Source: Ferroplasma sp. (GTDB lineage Archaea; Thermoplasmatota; Thermoplasmata; Thermoplasmatales; Thermoplasmataceae). From it: 64,000 nt of DNA. Positions 16,480 through 25,708 of the stretch are shown one piece after another; the stretch's first letter is position 1, and each line of letters starts with the position of its first letter. The notes beneath the pieces were generated by a model. It saw only the letters and a program-made list of their open reading frames with translations. It made no database searches and was not told the DNA's origin. The stretch spans positions 558,001 through 622,000 of the forward strand of contig NZ_CP133597.1 in assembly GCF_031200575.1 (NCBI RefSeq), written 5' to 3'. A program made the position numbers and the translations under genes.

Positions 16480-18843
16480 TTATTTCGTGTTTTTTACCAG
16501 ATTTTCATAGATTTCCAGGAATTCAAGACCCTTATTTATTCCACCGAAAATTTCCTCGTTTCTAACGGATTCGGCAGCCTTTTTCATTTTTTCTGGATCT
16601 TTAATTCCTGCATTTCCTATCATTGATTGAACGCACCTGTTTATTCTCAGGGGGCTTAGCTGGAATTTATACATGGTATCAACTATATTCTTCAGGTTAT
16701 CTATTATATACTGCCTTGATCCGTCGCTTGATGACATTGCAACAAAGAATGAGTCCATATCCTGCTTCTTAGCTTTTCCTGATTTAACGAATTCCATGAT
16801 GCTTTTATGATTACTGTCACCTTCAAGCACGCCTGATGCGGTTATGGCCTTTGTTTTATCTTCATCATTTGACGTTGTCTCTATTATGTTTGCGAAGTAC
16901 CTGAAATCATTGTTTACCCTCGCCTGGGCAACAAGATAGGCAAGCCTGAAATCCGGTTCTACCTGGCTGTATTCCTTATATTTGCTGAGAAGCGTTTTGC
17001 AGAAATCATTATTAATATATGCAAGTTTTGTATAGAGCCCTGATAATGATATTTTGTAGTTGAACTCATCCTTCTTATTTGTCTCTATATATTCCATCTT
17101 GTCCTTTATGTAGAAGTTTGCAAGGTCTCTAAAATAACCGTTCCCTGTTATATTATACAGGGAATACAGCTGTTTTGATATCTCATCAATTACTATATTA
17201 TCATTTATTCCATAAAGTTTCTCTAGCCTTCTTACATACTGAGTCATGTTTATCTTGCCCGAAAGAAGAAATGCGTAAAGATCATTCGCAATGCCCCATT
17301 TCTCATCGGCAGATATCTGTGAAAGGTTCCTTGTGATGGTTTCGTACATTACATCATCATAGAGCACCCTGTAAAATCCACTATGGCCATAATTCAGTGA
17401 AAGAACATCCCCTTCTATTTCCATTTCCCTGCCGTCCATAAGTGTGTTTTCCTCCCTGGAAAACCTGTTTATAAATAGTGGTATTTTCCACTGCGAGTTT
17501 CTTTCACCGTCCAGGAAATAGAACTGTTTCTGGGTTATTTTTAGCCTGTCCCCATTCCTTTCAGTTATAATATATGGGTAACCTTTCTGTGATATCCACT
17601 GCTCCATAATAGAGGAGACTCCCTTTCCTGATTCTTTTTCTATGGCATTCCATAAATCAGACCCTGAGGCATTCTTATATGAAAATTCCTTTAGATAGTT
17701 TCTCATAGCCTTCATAAAAACATCCTTGCCAACATAGGCTTCAATCATCCTCAAAACATTTGATCCCTTGCCATATCTTATTTCATAGGATAGCTGTGAT
17801 ACACTTCTTGGATCGGAAACATCGGCATTGATGGGATGTGAATTTTTCAGTGCATCCATGGTGTAGGCACCGTCAGTCTGGTCCAGCAGGAAATCACCGA
17901 AAAATTTCCATTCCGGATCTGTACTGTCAACAGTCTTGAATGCAAAAAATGTGGCAAAGCTCTCATTTAACCACAAATCGTTCCACCATTTCATGGTGAC
18001 GAGGTCACCGAACCACATATGAACGAGCTCATGGGTTATTACCTCTGATGTCCTCTTATAGCTTCTGCTGGTTGTGGAATCATCAATATTCAAAAGTATT
18101 TCCCTGAATGTTATTGCTCCCCAGTTTTCCATGGCACCGGATGCAAATTCGGGAACGGAAATAAGGTTTAATTTTGGAAGCATATATTCTATTCCTGTGT
18201 ATGTTTCAAGATAATTCAGGGATTTTTTTGCCACTTCAAGGGGATACCTTGAAGATGTTAAATGGCCCTTCATGGCTGTGAGATAGAGTTTTTTGCCTTT
18301 ATATAAGTCCTCAGCCTCATCAAACTGCCCAACTCCAAGGTATACAAGGTATGTTGCCATTCTGGGAGTTTGCTCAAATTCTACAAGCTTTTTTCCATTT
18401 TCCAGTTTTTCCTGTTTTGCTGGCATATTTGAAATAGCTTTAAGGTCGCTGTCGATCTTCATAGAAATGTCAAACGTAGCTTTGTAATTCGGGTTATCAA
18501 TGCATGGAAATGCCCTCCTGGCATCTGATTCCTCGAACTGTGTTGAAAGTATATACTTGTCCTCTGTGCCTGCGAGATAGAAGCCCTTAAGGCCACGGTC
18601 AACATCGGAAGAGAATTTAACGTCAACAGAAATATTGCCCCCAACAGTGGAGAACGTTAGGCTATTATTATCTGTCTCATATTTTACCGGCGATCCATTG
18701 ATTTTTACATCCTGTATATCTATATTGTTCAGGTCAAAGGTTACCTTTTTTTCTGCATCATTAATTTTTACAGTTTCCTCTCCTTTATATTTCTTCCCCC
18801 TGAAATCTATATCAAGGCTTATCCTGTAATTTATAACTTCCAT
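16480..18843 (-). CDS. M1 aminopeptidase, tricorn-interacting factor F2/F3 type
   Basis: This 787-residue zinc aminopeptidase has the substrate-anchoring GAMEN at 236-240, the zinc/catalytic HELVH at 271-275 and the second zinc Glu at 294 (LWLNESFATF). Length and domain order match the tricorn-interacting factors F2/F3 of Thermoplasma, cytosolic enzymes that trim peptides released by the proteasome and tricorn to free amino acids. Which of F2 or F3 it is I cannot tell. It stands alone, divergent from a small membrane protein gene, sharing a 75-bp promoter region. Confidence 0.92.
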   Translation of the reverse strand: MEVINYRISLDIDFRGKKYKGEETVKINDAEKKVTFDLNNIDIQDVKINGSPVKYETDNNSLTFSTVGGNISVDVKFSSDVDRGLKGFYLAGTEDKYILSTQFEESDARRAFPCIDNPNYKATFDISMKIDSDLKAISNMPAKQEKLENGKKLVEFEQTPRMATYLVYLGVGQFDEAEDLYKGKKLYLTAMKGHLTSSRYPLEVAKKSLNYLETYTGIEYMLPKLNLISVPEFASGAMENWGAITFREILLNIDDSTTSRSYKRTSEVITHELVHMWFGDLVTMKWWNDLWLNESFATFFAFKTVDSTDPEWKFFGDFLLDQTDGAYTMDALKNSHPINADVSDPRSVSQLSYEIRYGKGSNVLRMIEAYVGKDVFMKAMRNYLKEFSYKNASGSDLWNAIEKESGKGVSSIMEQWISQKGYPYIITERNGDRLKITQKQFYFLDGERNSQWKIPLFINRFSREENTLMDGREMEIEGDVLSLNYGHSGFYRVLYDDVMYETITRNLSQISADEKWGIANDLYAFLLSGKINMTQYVRRLEKLYGINDNIVIDEISKQLYSLYNITGNGYFRDLANFYIKDKMEYIETNKKDEFNYKISLSGLYTKLAYINNDFCKTLLSKYKEYSQVEPDFRLAYLVAQARVNNDFRYFANIIETTSNDEDKTKAITASGVLEGDSNHKSIMEFVKSGKAKKQDMDSFFVAMSSSDGSRQYIIDNLKNIVDTMYKFQLSPLRINRCVQSMIGNAGIKDPEKMKKAAESVRNEEIFGGINKGLEFLEIYENLVKNTK

Positions 18844-18918
18844 ATCAGCCTATATACACACGTTTAATAAATTTTTGCGCAGTTGAATATTTTAAATAAT
18901 AACGTGAGATACAGAAAT

Positions 18919-19359
18919 ATGGATAATAAATATAGTTATGCCTATCTTGGCCTTGCCGTTATGATTGCACTCCTTTTCATACAGTTTATTATAGGCATAT
19001 TTATAAACCTCTATGTATCATTTCCACCACTGAATAGCATATCACACATAGCACCAGCTGCATTTCCATCAAATTATATTATCGTAATGCTTCATATGAT
19101 GCTGGGATTTCTTATCCTTATAGTTTCATTTATAATGCTCCTGCTCAGCATAAAAATACAGAATTCAAAAATGGTTATATCATCCGGTATATCCTTTGTT
19201 TTTGTTATAGTTGCCGGTATTTCCGGATTCCTGTTTCTTTTCAATGAATATAATGTATATTCCCTTATTATGGCAGTATCATTTATAATTATTATAATCT
19301 CAGAGTTTTACTATCTATATACCCTAAAACTGTTAACAGGCGCCCCATCCAAAAATTAA
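18919..19359 (+). CDS. Small membrane protein with four predicted helices
   Basis: The 146-residue protein has four hydrophobic segments: around LGLAVMIALLFIQFIIGIFI, MLHMMLGFLILIVSFIMLLL, ISFVFVIVAGISGFLFLF and LIMAVSFIIIIISEFYYLY. The ATG at 18919 is chosen because TTTAAATA lies about 24 bases before it; an in-frame ATG at 18883 lies upstream of that promoter element. No catalytic or metal motif is conserved to my eye, although a His (LHMMLG) sits in helix 2, as in some small haem or quinone-related membrane proteins. Function unknown. Confidence 0.6.
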   Translation: MDNKYSYAYLGLAVMIALLFIQFIIGIFINLYVSFPPLNSISHIAPAAFPSNYIIVMLHMMLGFLILIVSFIMLLLSIKIQNSKMVISSGISFVFVIVAGISGFLFLFNEYNVYSLIMAVSFIIIIISEFYYLYTLKLLTGAPSKN

Positions 19360-19383
19360 ATTAAACTATAAAATTTATAAAAA

Positions 19384-19848
19384 TTATTTTTTCATCAAGT
19401 CACATGACCTTTTATATAATATATCCCTTAAAAGTAAGAAAGCCCTGAAATTTTCCGGATTAAAACGTTCCGAAAAACCCTCCTTTCTTGACATAACCCT
19501 GTAATAATACATAACTTCTATGGTTTTCCTGCATGCCCTGAAAGCTATCCTGGCTACCCTGCTCTCATTCAATAATATGGAATAATCCATGGCCCAGCCC
19601 TTTTCACCTTCTATGCCTTCAAGAAAATTGAAGTCATTTGCTTTGGCACCGGTGATTATGTAGTTTTCCAGCGACTTTATGAATTCAAACATCTTTCTGT
19701 ACTCTTCTGAGTGTTTTTCATCCATTTCAATGAGTCTACCGATTAGTTCCGCCAGTTCATATTCTTTCATAAAGTAGAGCTGTATTCCTGAATCATAATC
19801 CTCTTCCTTCTGATCTACACAGCAATGGAATTTTGGAAATTCTGTCAT
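19384..19848 (-). CDS. Hypothetical all-helical protein, 154 aa
   Basis: I do not recognise this protein. It begins MTEFPKFHCCVDQKEEDYD and is predicted mostly helical, with acidic and aromatic residues and an RIAFRACRKTIEVMYYYRV helix. A Cys-Cys pair near the N-terminus could bind metal. The start at 19848 is favoured over the ATG at 19866 because a TATTTATTTAA element lies about 25 bases before it. It lies between a membrane protein gene and lipB, about 50 bases downstream of lipB on the same strand, with its own promoter. Conservation beyond close relatives is unknown. Confidence 0.55.
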   Translation of the reverse strand: MTEFPKFHCCVDQKEEDYDSGIQLYFMKEYELAELIGRLIEMDEKHSEEYRKMFEFIKSLENYIITGAKANDFNFLEGIEGEKGWAMDYSILLNESRVARIAFRACRKTIEVMYYYRVMSRKEGFSERFNPENFRAFLLLRDILYKRSCDLMKK

Positions 19849-19900
19849 AATTAAAAAGTGTATCATTAAATAAATATTTTTTTAAATGGGAACAATAAAC

Positions 19901-20548
19901 TTACGTAATATTACGGTATGTTTTATAATCTGTGATTTTGAATTTCCTCAGGGTTATTTCAATAAATTTCTCCTTTACATCATTAAAACTATATGATTTA
20001 TTCTGGAGTGCATCCATGGATGTCATTATTTCAGGCGAAAAATTGCATGGATTTATTATATTGAATTTTTTAAGGTCTGTGGATATATTGAGCCCCATGC
20101 CGTGCATTGTTGAGAATTTATCAATGCCCAGCCCTATAGAGCAAATCTTTTTATCCCCAACCCATACACCGGTTTTTTCTTTAAGCTCCGCCCTTCCGCT
20201 GATGCCGTAATATCCCAGCAGTTCAATGACCGAGTCCTGAATTAATCTTATCAGCTTCAGGGCATCGAGATTTGATCTCTTTAAATTTATAATGTAATAC
20301 ACCACAAGCTGACCTGGCCCGTGATACGTCAAATAACCTCCACGGTTAATTTTTATTGCACCTCCAGTATCACCCCTGAAATGGGACCCTGCTGTGTAAA
20401 CATCTGGATGCTGAAGAAAAATGAACGCATCTCCTGATTCCTCTTTATTTACTTTATCATGAATTTTTTTCTGGAGATCAAGTGCCTTTAAATAATCAAC
20501 GATTCCAAGGTCGTATATCATACTGCATTTATTGAAATCCTGTTCCAT
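19901..20548 (-). CDS. lipB: Octanoyltransferase (lipoate biosynthesis)
   Basis: LipB moves octanoate from acyl-carrier protein to the lipoyl domains of 2-oxoacid dehydrogenases or GcvH. This 215-residue protein has RGGYLTYHGPGQ at 69-80, the catalytic lysine in DKKICSIG (Lys134) and the acyl-accepting cysteine in NPCNF (Cys168). Length fits the family. No lipA is in the window. Archaeal lipB is patchily distributed, and octanoyl-ACP is not an obvious archaeal metabolite, so the acyl donor is uncertain. Confidence 0.9.
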   Translation of the reverse strand: MEQDFNKCSMIYDLGIVDYLKALDLQKKIHDKVNKEESGDAFIFLQHPDVYTAGSHFRGDTGGAIKINRGGYLTYHGPGQLVVYYIINLKRSNLDALKLIRLIQDSVIELLGYYGISGRAELKEKTGVWVGDKKICSIGLGIDKFSTMHGMGLNISTDLKKFNIINPCNFSPEIMTSMDALQNKSYSFNDVKEKFIEITLRKFKITDYKTYRNIT

Positions 20549-20682
20549 TTTATTACATCTCCAGCCATAGTTAATATTTTAATTTGGTATATAAAATTCC
20601 CCAAACTTATTCCCCAAACTTAATTACATACAGTATAAATTTGTATAGCAAAAACATTTAAATTATAGGGCATTGTTTAATT

Positions 20683-21603
20683 ATGGAAAACAAAAGTGGA
20701 AGAATAAAACAGATAAGCTACATTATTAAGGGCGTTGAAACAAGAGATGGTGCTGGAGTTCGGCTGAAAAGGATTTTCGGTGGGCCCAATACCGTAAATA
20801 TAACGGACCCATTCCTCCTGCTGGATCATTTCGGTTCTGATCGAATAGATGACTATATCTCAGGGTTCCCATGGCATCCACACAGGGGTATAGAAACTAT
20901 AACATATTTGCTGTCCGGGAAGGTCGAGCACCGGGACAGCACCGACCACCGTGGGACGATATATCCGGACGAACTGCAGTGGATGACTGCCGGAAGCGGT
21001 ATATTCCATGAAGAGATGCCGAAGCCACTGGACGAGAAAAACCCTGAAGAGCTCCTGAGGGCAAATGGGATGCCTACCCTTGTATCAGGTTTCCAGTTAT
21101 GGTTAAACCTTCCTGCTAAATATAAAATGACAGTTCCGGCATACAGGAGCATTAAGGGAAGTGAGGTTCCTGTAATCTCTATTGACGGTGCAAGGGTTAA
21201 GATTATTGCAGGGGAATATAATAAAACCTATGGCATGTACAAATCACAGTATGGAATAGACCCGCTCTACCTTGATGTTTCCATGGATGAGAACTCAGAG
21301 TTCGTTTACCGTATCAAGGATGGATACACATCTATCATTTTTTCTATAACTGGAGAGGGGTTATACCGGGATCAGAAACTTGAGCCAGATACGGCAGCAA
21401 TACTATCAATGGATGGTGAATACGTGAATGTCAGGACCGGCAGATCTGGTTATAGGTTTATCCTCTTATCAGGAAAGCCATTACATGAGCCTGTAAAATG
21501 GTATGGCCCAATAGTTATGAATACTGATGATCAGATACGGGAGGCAATTATGGATCTTAACAACGACAACTTTGTCAGGGAGAAGAATCCATTAATAGAA
21601 TAA
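20683..21603 (+). CDS. Pirin-family bicupin protein
   Basis: The 306-residue protein has the pirin N-terminal cupin with its metal-binding set: DHFG, FPWHPHRGIETITYLLSG (two His), then HRDSTDH and a Glu-containing GSGIFHEEMP. A C-terminal cupin follows (about 190-285). Pirins bind iron; some show quercetinase activity and others act as redox-linked partners, so the cellular role stays open. CATTTAAATTATAG about 20-30 bases upstream gives a leaderless promoter. It is a single gene followed by an ABC transporter pair with its own promoter. Confidence 0.85.
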   Translation: MENKSGRIKQISYIIKGVETRDGAGVRLKRIFGGPNTVNITDPFLLLDHFGSDRIDDYISGFPWHPHRGIETITYLLSGKVEHRDSTDHRGTIYPDELQWMTAGSGIFHEEMPKPLDEKNPEELLRANGMPTLVSGFQLWLNLPAKYKMTVPAYRSIKGSEVPVISIDGARVKIIAGEYNKTYGMYKSQYGIDPLYLDVSMDENSEFVYRIKDGYTSIIFSITGEGLYRDQKLEPDTAAILSMDGEYVNVRTGRSGYRFILLSGKPLHEPVKWYGPIVMNTDDQIREAIMDLNNDNFVREKNPLIE

Positions 21604-21660
21604 AAATACTATCTATTTATTATTAGATAATGGTTAAATATACCTTAACGATTATACGGC

Positions 21661-22518
21661 ATGGAAAATGACAGCGACTTCAATCAGTATATGATATCAT
21701 TCAAGTACCAATTTAAATCATACCTGCGTACGAAAAGGTTCCTGGGGCTGTTTCTCTTCACCCTTATAATCTCGATCGGCATAACAGCCTTAATCCTCCA
21801 TGATGAATACAGCATGTTGAAGGCCGGCACCCCCTTATTTTACTTCTATAATTATCTTGACAGTTTCTCCACAGACCTTGTTGTAATTATAGGGGCCTTC
21901 TTTGGCGGCGATATAATTTCTACTGATACAGGGACAAATGCGGCCTACTACACACTGGTTCAGCCTGTAAGAAGGTCAGTGCTATTTCTCGGTAGATATA
22001 CAGCAGCGCTGATATCATCTTTCATTATAGTGTTTGTTTACTTTCTTGTGGGCATTATAAGCTCATTTTACCTTTACGGCACTGTAACACCGGTTGTGTT
22101 TGAGGGGCTTGGCATACTGGTTTTATTCCTTGCAGCAGCAATATCATTTGCCTCACTGTTTTCAGGAATATTCAAGGGGCAATCAAGTGGAATTATAGTT
22201 TCTGTACTGCTTCTATTCATTGGGTTCCCTATAATAGATACATTTGTAGGTACCATAGGTGGAGTGGACCCACTATTTTCTCTGGATTTTGCCGGAGAGG
22301 TGATGTACCTGATATTCGAGAAGCCATATCCTGCTGCGAAGGTTGTTAGCTCATCTGGATTTGGTGGGCCTGGTGCAGCTGTGGCCGTAGCAAAGGCATC
22401 ATCATTTTATACATTTAGCCCCACTGTAATGCAGGGTATCGGTGTGTTAATTGCATATATAGTAATATGTGGTGTAATAGCAATACTTCTGTATACTAGG
22501 AGGCAGATAGAGGGATAA
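21661..22518 (+). CDS. ABC-2 type transporter permease
   Basis: The 285-residue protein has a cytoplasmic N-terminus followed by six predicted membrane helices, with the ABC-2 feature GGDIISTDTGTNAAYYTLVQPV-like loop between helices 1-3 (drug/polysaccharide exporter type). It is directly followed by its ATPase gene, 2 bases apart, so they form one exporter. TTAAATATACC lies about 25 bases before the ATG. Cargo unknown; in archaea such pairs export small molecules or lipids or serve in antibiotic resistance. Confidence 0.85.
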   Translation: MENDSDFNQYMISFKYQFKSYLRTKRFLGLFLFTLIISIGITALILHDEYSMLKAGTPLFYFYNYLDSFSTDLVVIIGAFFGGDIISTDTGTNAAYYTLVQPVRRSVLFLGRYTAALISSFIIVFVYFLVGIISSFYLYGTVTPVVFEGLGILVLFLAAAISFASLFSGIFKGQSSGIIVSVLLLFIGFPIIDTFVGTIGGVDPLFSLDFAGEVMYLIFEKPYPAAKVVSSSGFGGPGAAVAVAKASSFYTFSPTVMQGIGVLIAYIVICGVIAILLYTRRQIEG

Positions 22519-22520
22519 AT

Positions 22521-23432
22521 ATGGAAATAAGTTTCAAAAATGTATCTAAAAATTACAGTAAATTCAAGGCCCTTGATGATGTGTCGTTCCATTTTAGTGG
22601 ACACGGTGCCATAGGTTACCTTGGTCCGAACGGGGCAGGAAAGACAACCACATTGAAGGTCATGACTAACCTTTTACATCCGACATCAGGGACAGCGGAA
22701 TTGAATGGCATCGACGTAAATAGGCATCCAAAGAAAGCAATGCTGAATGTAGGGTCAATGATAGAGACGCCCACTCCATATCCATTTCTTACAGTAAAAG
22801 AGTCCCTGCAGTTCGTTGCAGAGCTCAGGGGGATAGATAAAAAAACTATGGAATCCAGGATAGAAGAATTTTATGACGCATTAAAGCTTCCTCCATTGAA
22901 ATCAAGGATGGGCCAGCTTTCCAAGGGACAGAGGCAGCGGGCCGTTTTTGCATCTGTGCTTATATCGGATCCAGATATAGTCATACTGGATGAGCCCACA
23001 AGTGGTCTTGACCCATTCGAAAGGAAAATATTCAGGGATTTTATAATTAAACTCAAAAAAACAAAACTTGTGTTTTTCTCATCACACATCCTTTCAGAGG
23101 TTTCAGAAACCTGTGATGATGTTGTATTTATAAACCATGGAAAAATACTCAAGCAGGGAAAAATAGAAGAAATATCACAGGAATTCAATACAAGTGCGGT
23201 CTCTGTTGAGTTTCTCAGGCCTGTCAATGAGTCACTGGTAAAACAGCTGGAAACAATAGGTTCTGGACTACTGAAAACTGATGGGAGGACAGCTGTAATC
23301 AAATTTTCAGGAAAGGAATCAGACAGGGCAGAAATACTTCAGGACGTGATAAAGCTGGCTCCTGTTATTTCCTATTCCTCATATGGATCTGACCTTGAAT
23401 CTGCATATATTTCCATACTTGGTGAAAAATAG
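22521..23432 (+). CDS. ABC transporter ATP-binding protein
   Basis: This 303-residue nucleotide-binding subunit has Walker A GPNGAGKTTT, signature LSKGQRQR, Walker B DIVILDEPTSGLDP and the switch His in FFSSHILSE. A C-terminal extension of about 80 residues is typical of DrrA/CcmA-type ATPases that pair with ABC-2 permeases. It energises export by the upstream permease at the membrane. The downstream glycosidase gene follows by 12 bases and may be in the same transcript. Confidence 0.93.
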   Translation: MEISFKNVSKNYSKFKALDDVSFHFSGHGAIGYLGPNGAGKTTTLKVMTNLLHPTSGTAELNGIDVNRHPKKAMLNVGSMIETPTPYPFLTVKESLQFVAELRGIDKKTMESRIEEFYDALKLPPLKSRMGQLSKGQRQRAVFASVLISDPDIVILDEPTSGLDPFERKIFRDFIIKLKKTKLVFFSSHILSEVSETCDDVVFINHGKILKQGKIEEISQEFNTSAVSVEFLRPVNESLVKQLETIGSGLLKTDGRTAVIKFSGKESDRAEILQDVIKLAPVISYSSYGSDLESAYISILGEK

Positions 23433-23444
23433 AGGCGAAGGCTA

Positions 23445-24896
23445 ATGATCAGAAGGTTCCCTGACAATTTTATGTTCGGAACTGCCACCAGCCCATTTCA
23501 GGTTGAGATGGGCAGATCAGATGGCTCTATATCACCTGAAAGTGACTGGTATAAATGGGTTCACTCTGAATCTATAATAAAAAAAACATATGTAAGCGGA
23601 GATTTCCCGGATGATGGCCCTGACCTCTGGAACGATTATAAAAAATATATTGATTATGCCGTTTCAATGGGAAATAACTCAATTAGGATAGGTATTGACT
23701 GGGCAAGGATATTCAGGGAAACCACAGAAAACATAAAGGTTACTACTGTTGCAAACAAAAATGGGGATGTTTATGAGATTGAATTTCCTGAAGAATTTAT
23801 GGGCCAGATGGAAAATTTAGCTGATGTACCCTCAGTTCAACATTATAAAGAAATAATGGATTATATTAAATCCAGGGGGCTAAAACTCGTACTGACTGCG
23901 TATCACTGGTCACTTCCCATATGGCTCCACGATCCGGTAGAATGCAACGAAAAATTTACAGAATCACAAAGGAGGGGATGGGCGGATAAGAAAACTGTAG
24001 TGGAATTCGGAAAGTATATTTATTACATTTATAAGAAATTCAATAAATACGTGGATATCTGGCACACAATAAATGAGCCGAATATTTTGGCTATTAATGG
24101 TTATCTTTACGGTAATCTTGAGGGGTTCCCTCCAGGCATATCTGATTTCAAAATAACCGTGGGAGTTCTAAGAAATTTGGCCTATGCGCATAATATAGCA
24201 TATAAAATTATCAAAAGGCAAAACCCCGCTGCCACTGTGGGAATAAATGTTGCTGTACCGTACTTCCAGCCAGAATTTGACACACCAAAAAATAAATTTA
24301 TCAATGAATATGTTTCTTATGTATTTTATAAGCTATATCTGGATTCAGCACTCTACGGGAGTTTTGACCCATCGCTTTCAGGCATTTACAGTGAGTCAAG
24401 GCCTGAAGAATTCGCAGGCACCGACTTTATAGGTATAGACTATTACAGCAGAATCATTGTGAGATATGTGGATAATGACAGTGTTGATATTCGTTATAGA
24501 TTCGCCTTCCTCCCATGCAAAAAATGCTCAGATAATTACTTGGATATATTTCCGGAGGGAATAAGAGCTGTTGCTGTATCTCTGTTCAACCGGTACAGAA
24601 AACCCATTATAATACTGGAAAACGGAGTTGCAGATGCAACAGGGAATTTAAGAAGAGAATTTATAGAAAAACATTTAATACAGATCCATAAGGCAATTAA
24701 GGAAGATTTTGTCCCTGTAAAGGGCTACTTCCACTGGTCCCTCATGGACAATTATGAGTGGGCCAGGGGGTTCAGGGATAAATTTGGGCTATATACTGGA
24801 AGTAGGGGGGATTATAAGCCCACTGAATCCTCAGAATATTACAGTAAAATATGCCACGAAAGCGGTGTGTTCGATGAAGAATATAGGGACTATTAG
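23445..24896 (+). CDS. GH1 beta-glycosidase
   Basis: The 483-residue protein has the GH1 start FPDNFMFGTATSPFQVE, the acid/base Glu211 in TINEPN and the nucleophile Glu392 in ILENGVAD. Its size and inserts match archaeal beta-galactosidase/beta-glucosidase enzymes such as Sulfolobus LacS. It would cleave beta-linked glucosides or galactosides in the cytoplasm, since no signal peptide is present. It follows the ABC exporter ATPase by 12 bases. An AGGCGAAGG stretch before the ATG is a weak ribosome-binding site. Confidence 0.93.
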   Translation: MIRRFPDNFMFGTATSPFQVEMGRSDGSISPESDWYKWVHSESIIKKTYVSGDFPDDGPDLWNDYKKYIDYAVSMGNNSIRIGIDWARIFRETTENIKVTTVANKNGDVYEIEFPEEFMGQMENLADVPSVQHYKEIMDYIKSRGLKLVLTAYHWSLPIWLHDPVECNEKFTESQRRGWADKKTVVEFGKYIYYIYKKFNKYVDIWHTINEPNILAINGYLYGNLEGFPPGISDFKITVGVLRNLAYAHNIAYKIIKRQNPAATVGINVAVPYFQPEFDTPKNKFINEYVSYVFYKLYLDSALYGSFDPSLSGIYSESRPEEFAGTDFIGIDYYSRIIVRYVDNDSVDIRYRFAFLPCKKCSDNYLDIFPEGIRAVAVSLFNRYRKPIIILENGVADATGNLRREFIEKHLIQIHKAIKEDFVPVKGYFHWSLMDNYEWARGFRDKFGLYTGSRGDYKPTESSEYYSKICHESGVFDEEYRDY

Positions 24897-25018
24897 GCAT
24901 TACAGGAAGTATTTTGCAATTGCATGATAATTTTATGTGAAGAGCGGCATCTCTATCATTATCTGCTGGGCAGCCAACAGCAAGGTTAAAAATATATAAT
25001 AAACCACCATATATCACT
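24897..25018. promoter_or_regulatory. Intergenic region upstream of tenA
   Basis: These 122 bases end with AAAATATATAATAA, about 20-30 bases before the tenA start, a clear TATA-like element. I looked for a thiamine-pyrophosphate riboswitch (CTGAGA and the ACC...GAACCTGAT pattern) and saw none. A short dyad GCTGGGCAGCCAACAGC-like sequence lies at about 24963-24981. Confidence 0.5.
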
Positions 25019-25624
25019 ATGTACCTAAGAAGCTATCTGAATTCACAGACTGTCATGAATATAATAAATGACATTGTTCATTCCAGTTTTGTAGAATCTA
25101 TGAGGGATGGGACGCTGGAGGATGATAAATTTCGATATTACCTTGTCCAGGATCATGTGTATTTGAAATATTATAAGGAGGCGGGATCAAGAATAAAAAA
25201 TATCTCAGCCAACGGGGATATTAAGAAGCTTTACAGTGACATAGGTAGCGATGAACCCCAATTCCACCGGGATATGCTTCTGAAATTCAATGTGGATGGC
25301 GATAGCATAAAGGATACGGATATGAATTATACCACATATTCATATATAAACCATCTTATTAGATGGTCAGGAGATTCAGATATTAATGGTATGCTGTCAA
25401 TGTTTCCATGCCAGTGGTCATATGGTTATATAGCAGAGGCAGTTGCGGGCCCGGCAGAAAAATTCAAATTCTGGTTTGACTTTTACCGCTCCACGCCGTA
25501 CAGGTCTATAACAGATAGGTACCTGAGCATACTTGGAGATCAGGATCTTGATGAATACCAGGAACAGATAATAAAATTCGGCCTTGAATATGAGCTTAAT
25601 TACTGGATTTCATGTTATAGTTAA
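25019..25624 (+). CDS. tenA: TenA-family thiaminase II / aminopyrimidine aminohydrolase
   Basis: This 201-residue helical protein has the TenA marks: YLVQDHVYLKYY, the catalytic cysteine in FPCQWSYG (Cys131) followed by IAEAV, and a Glu near residue 190 (GLEYELNYW). TenA salvages thiamin by hydrolysing aminopyrimidine breakdown products to HMP. Presence of the active-site Cys puts it in the TenA_C class. It has its own leaderless promoter. No other thiamin gene lies next to it, and its product would feed thiamine diphosphate to enzymes such as the transketolase here. Confidence 0.87.
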   Translation: MYLRSYLNSQTVMNIINDIVHSSFVESMRDGTLEDDKFRYYLVQDHVYLKYYKEAGSRIKNISANGDIKKLYSDIGSDEPQFHRDMLLKFNVDGDSIKDTDMNYTTYSYINHLIRWSGDSDINGMLSMFPCQWSYGYIAEAVAGPAEKFKFWFDFYRSTPYRSITDRYLSILGDQDLDEYQEQIIKFGLEYELNYWISCYS

Positions 25625-25708
25625 ATTACACAGTGAATTTTTTGCCTTATTTATCTCTGTACATAATAATCTGGCAAGCAATAAATACAGGATAAACATT
25701 GCCTTACA

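Noticed and set aside
24897-25018. Possible TPP riboswitch before tenA
   Set aside because: The conserved CTGAGA and ACC...GAACCTGAT segments are not present, and the promoter spacing leaves no room for a leader.
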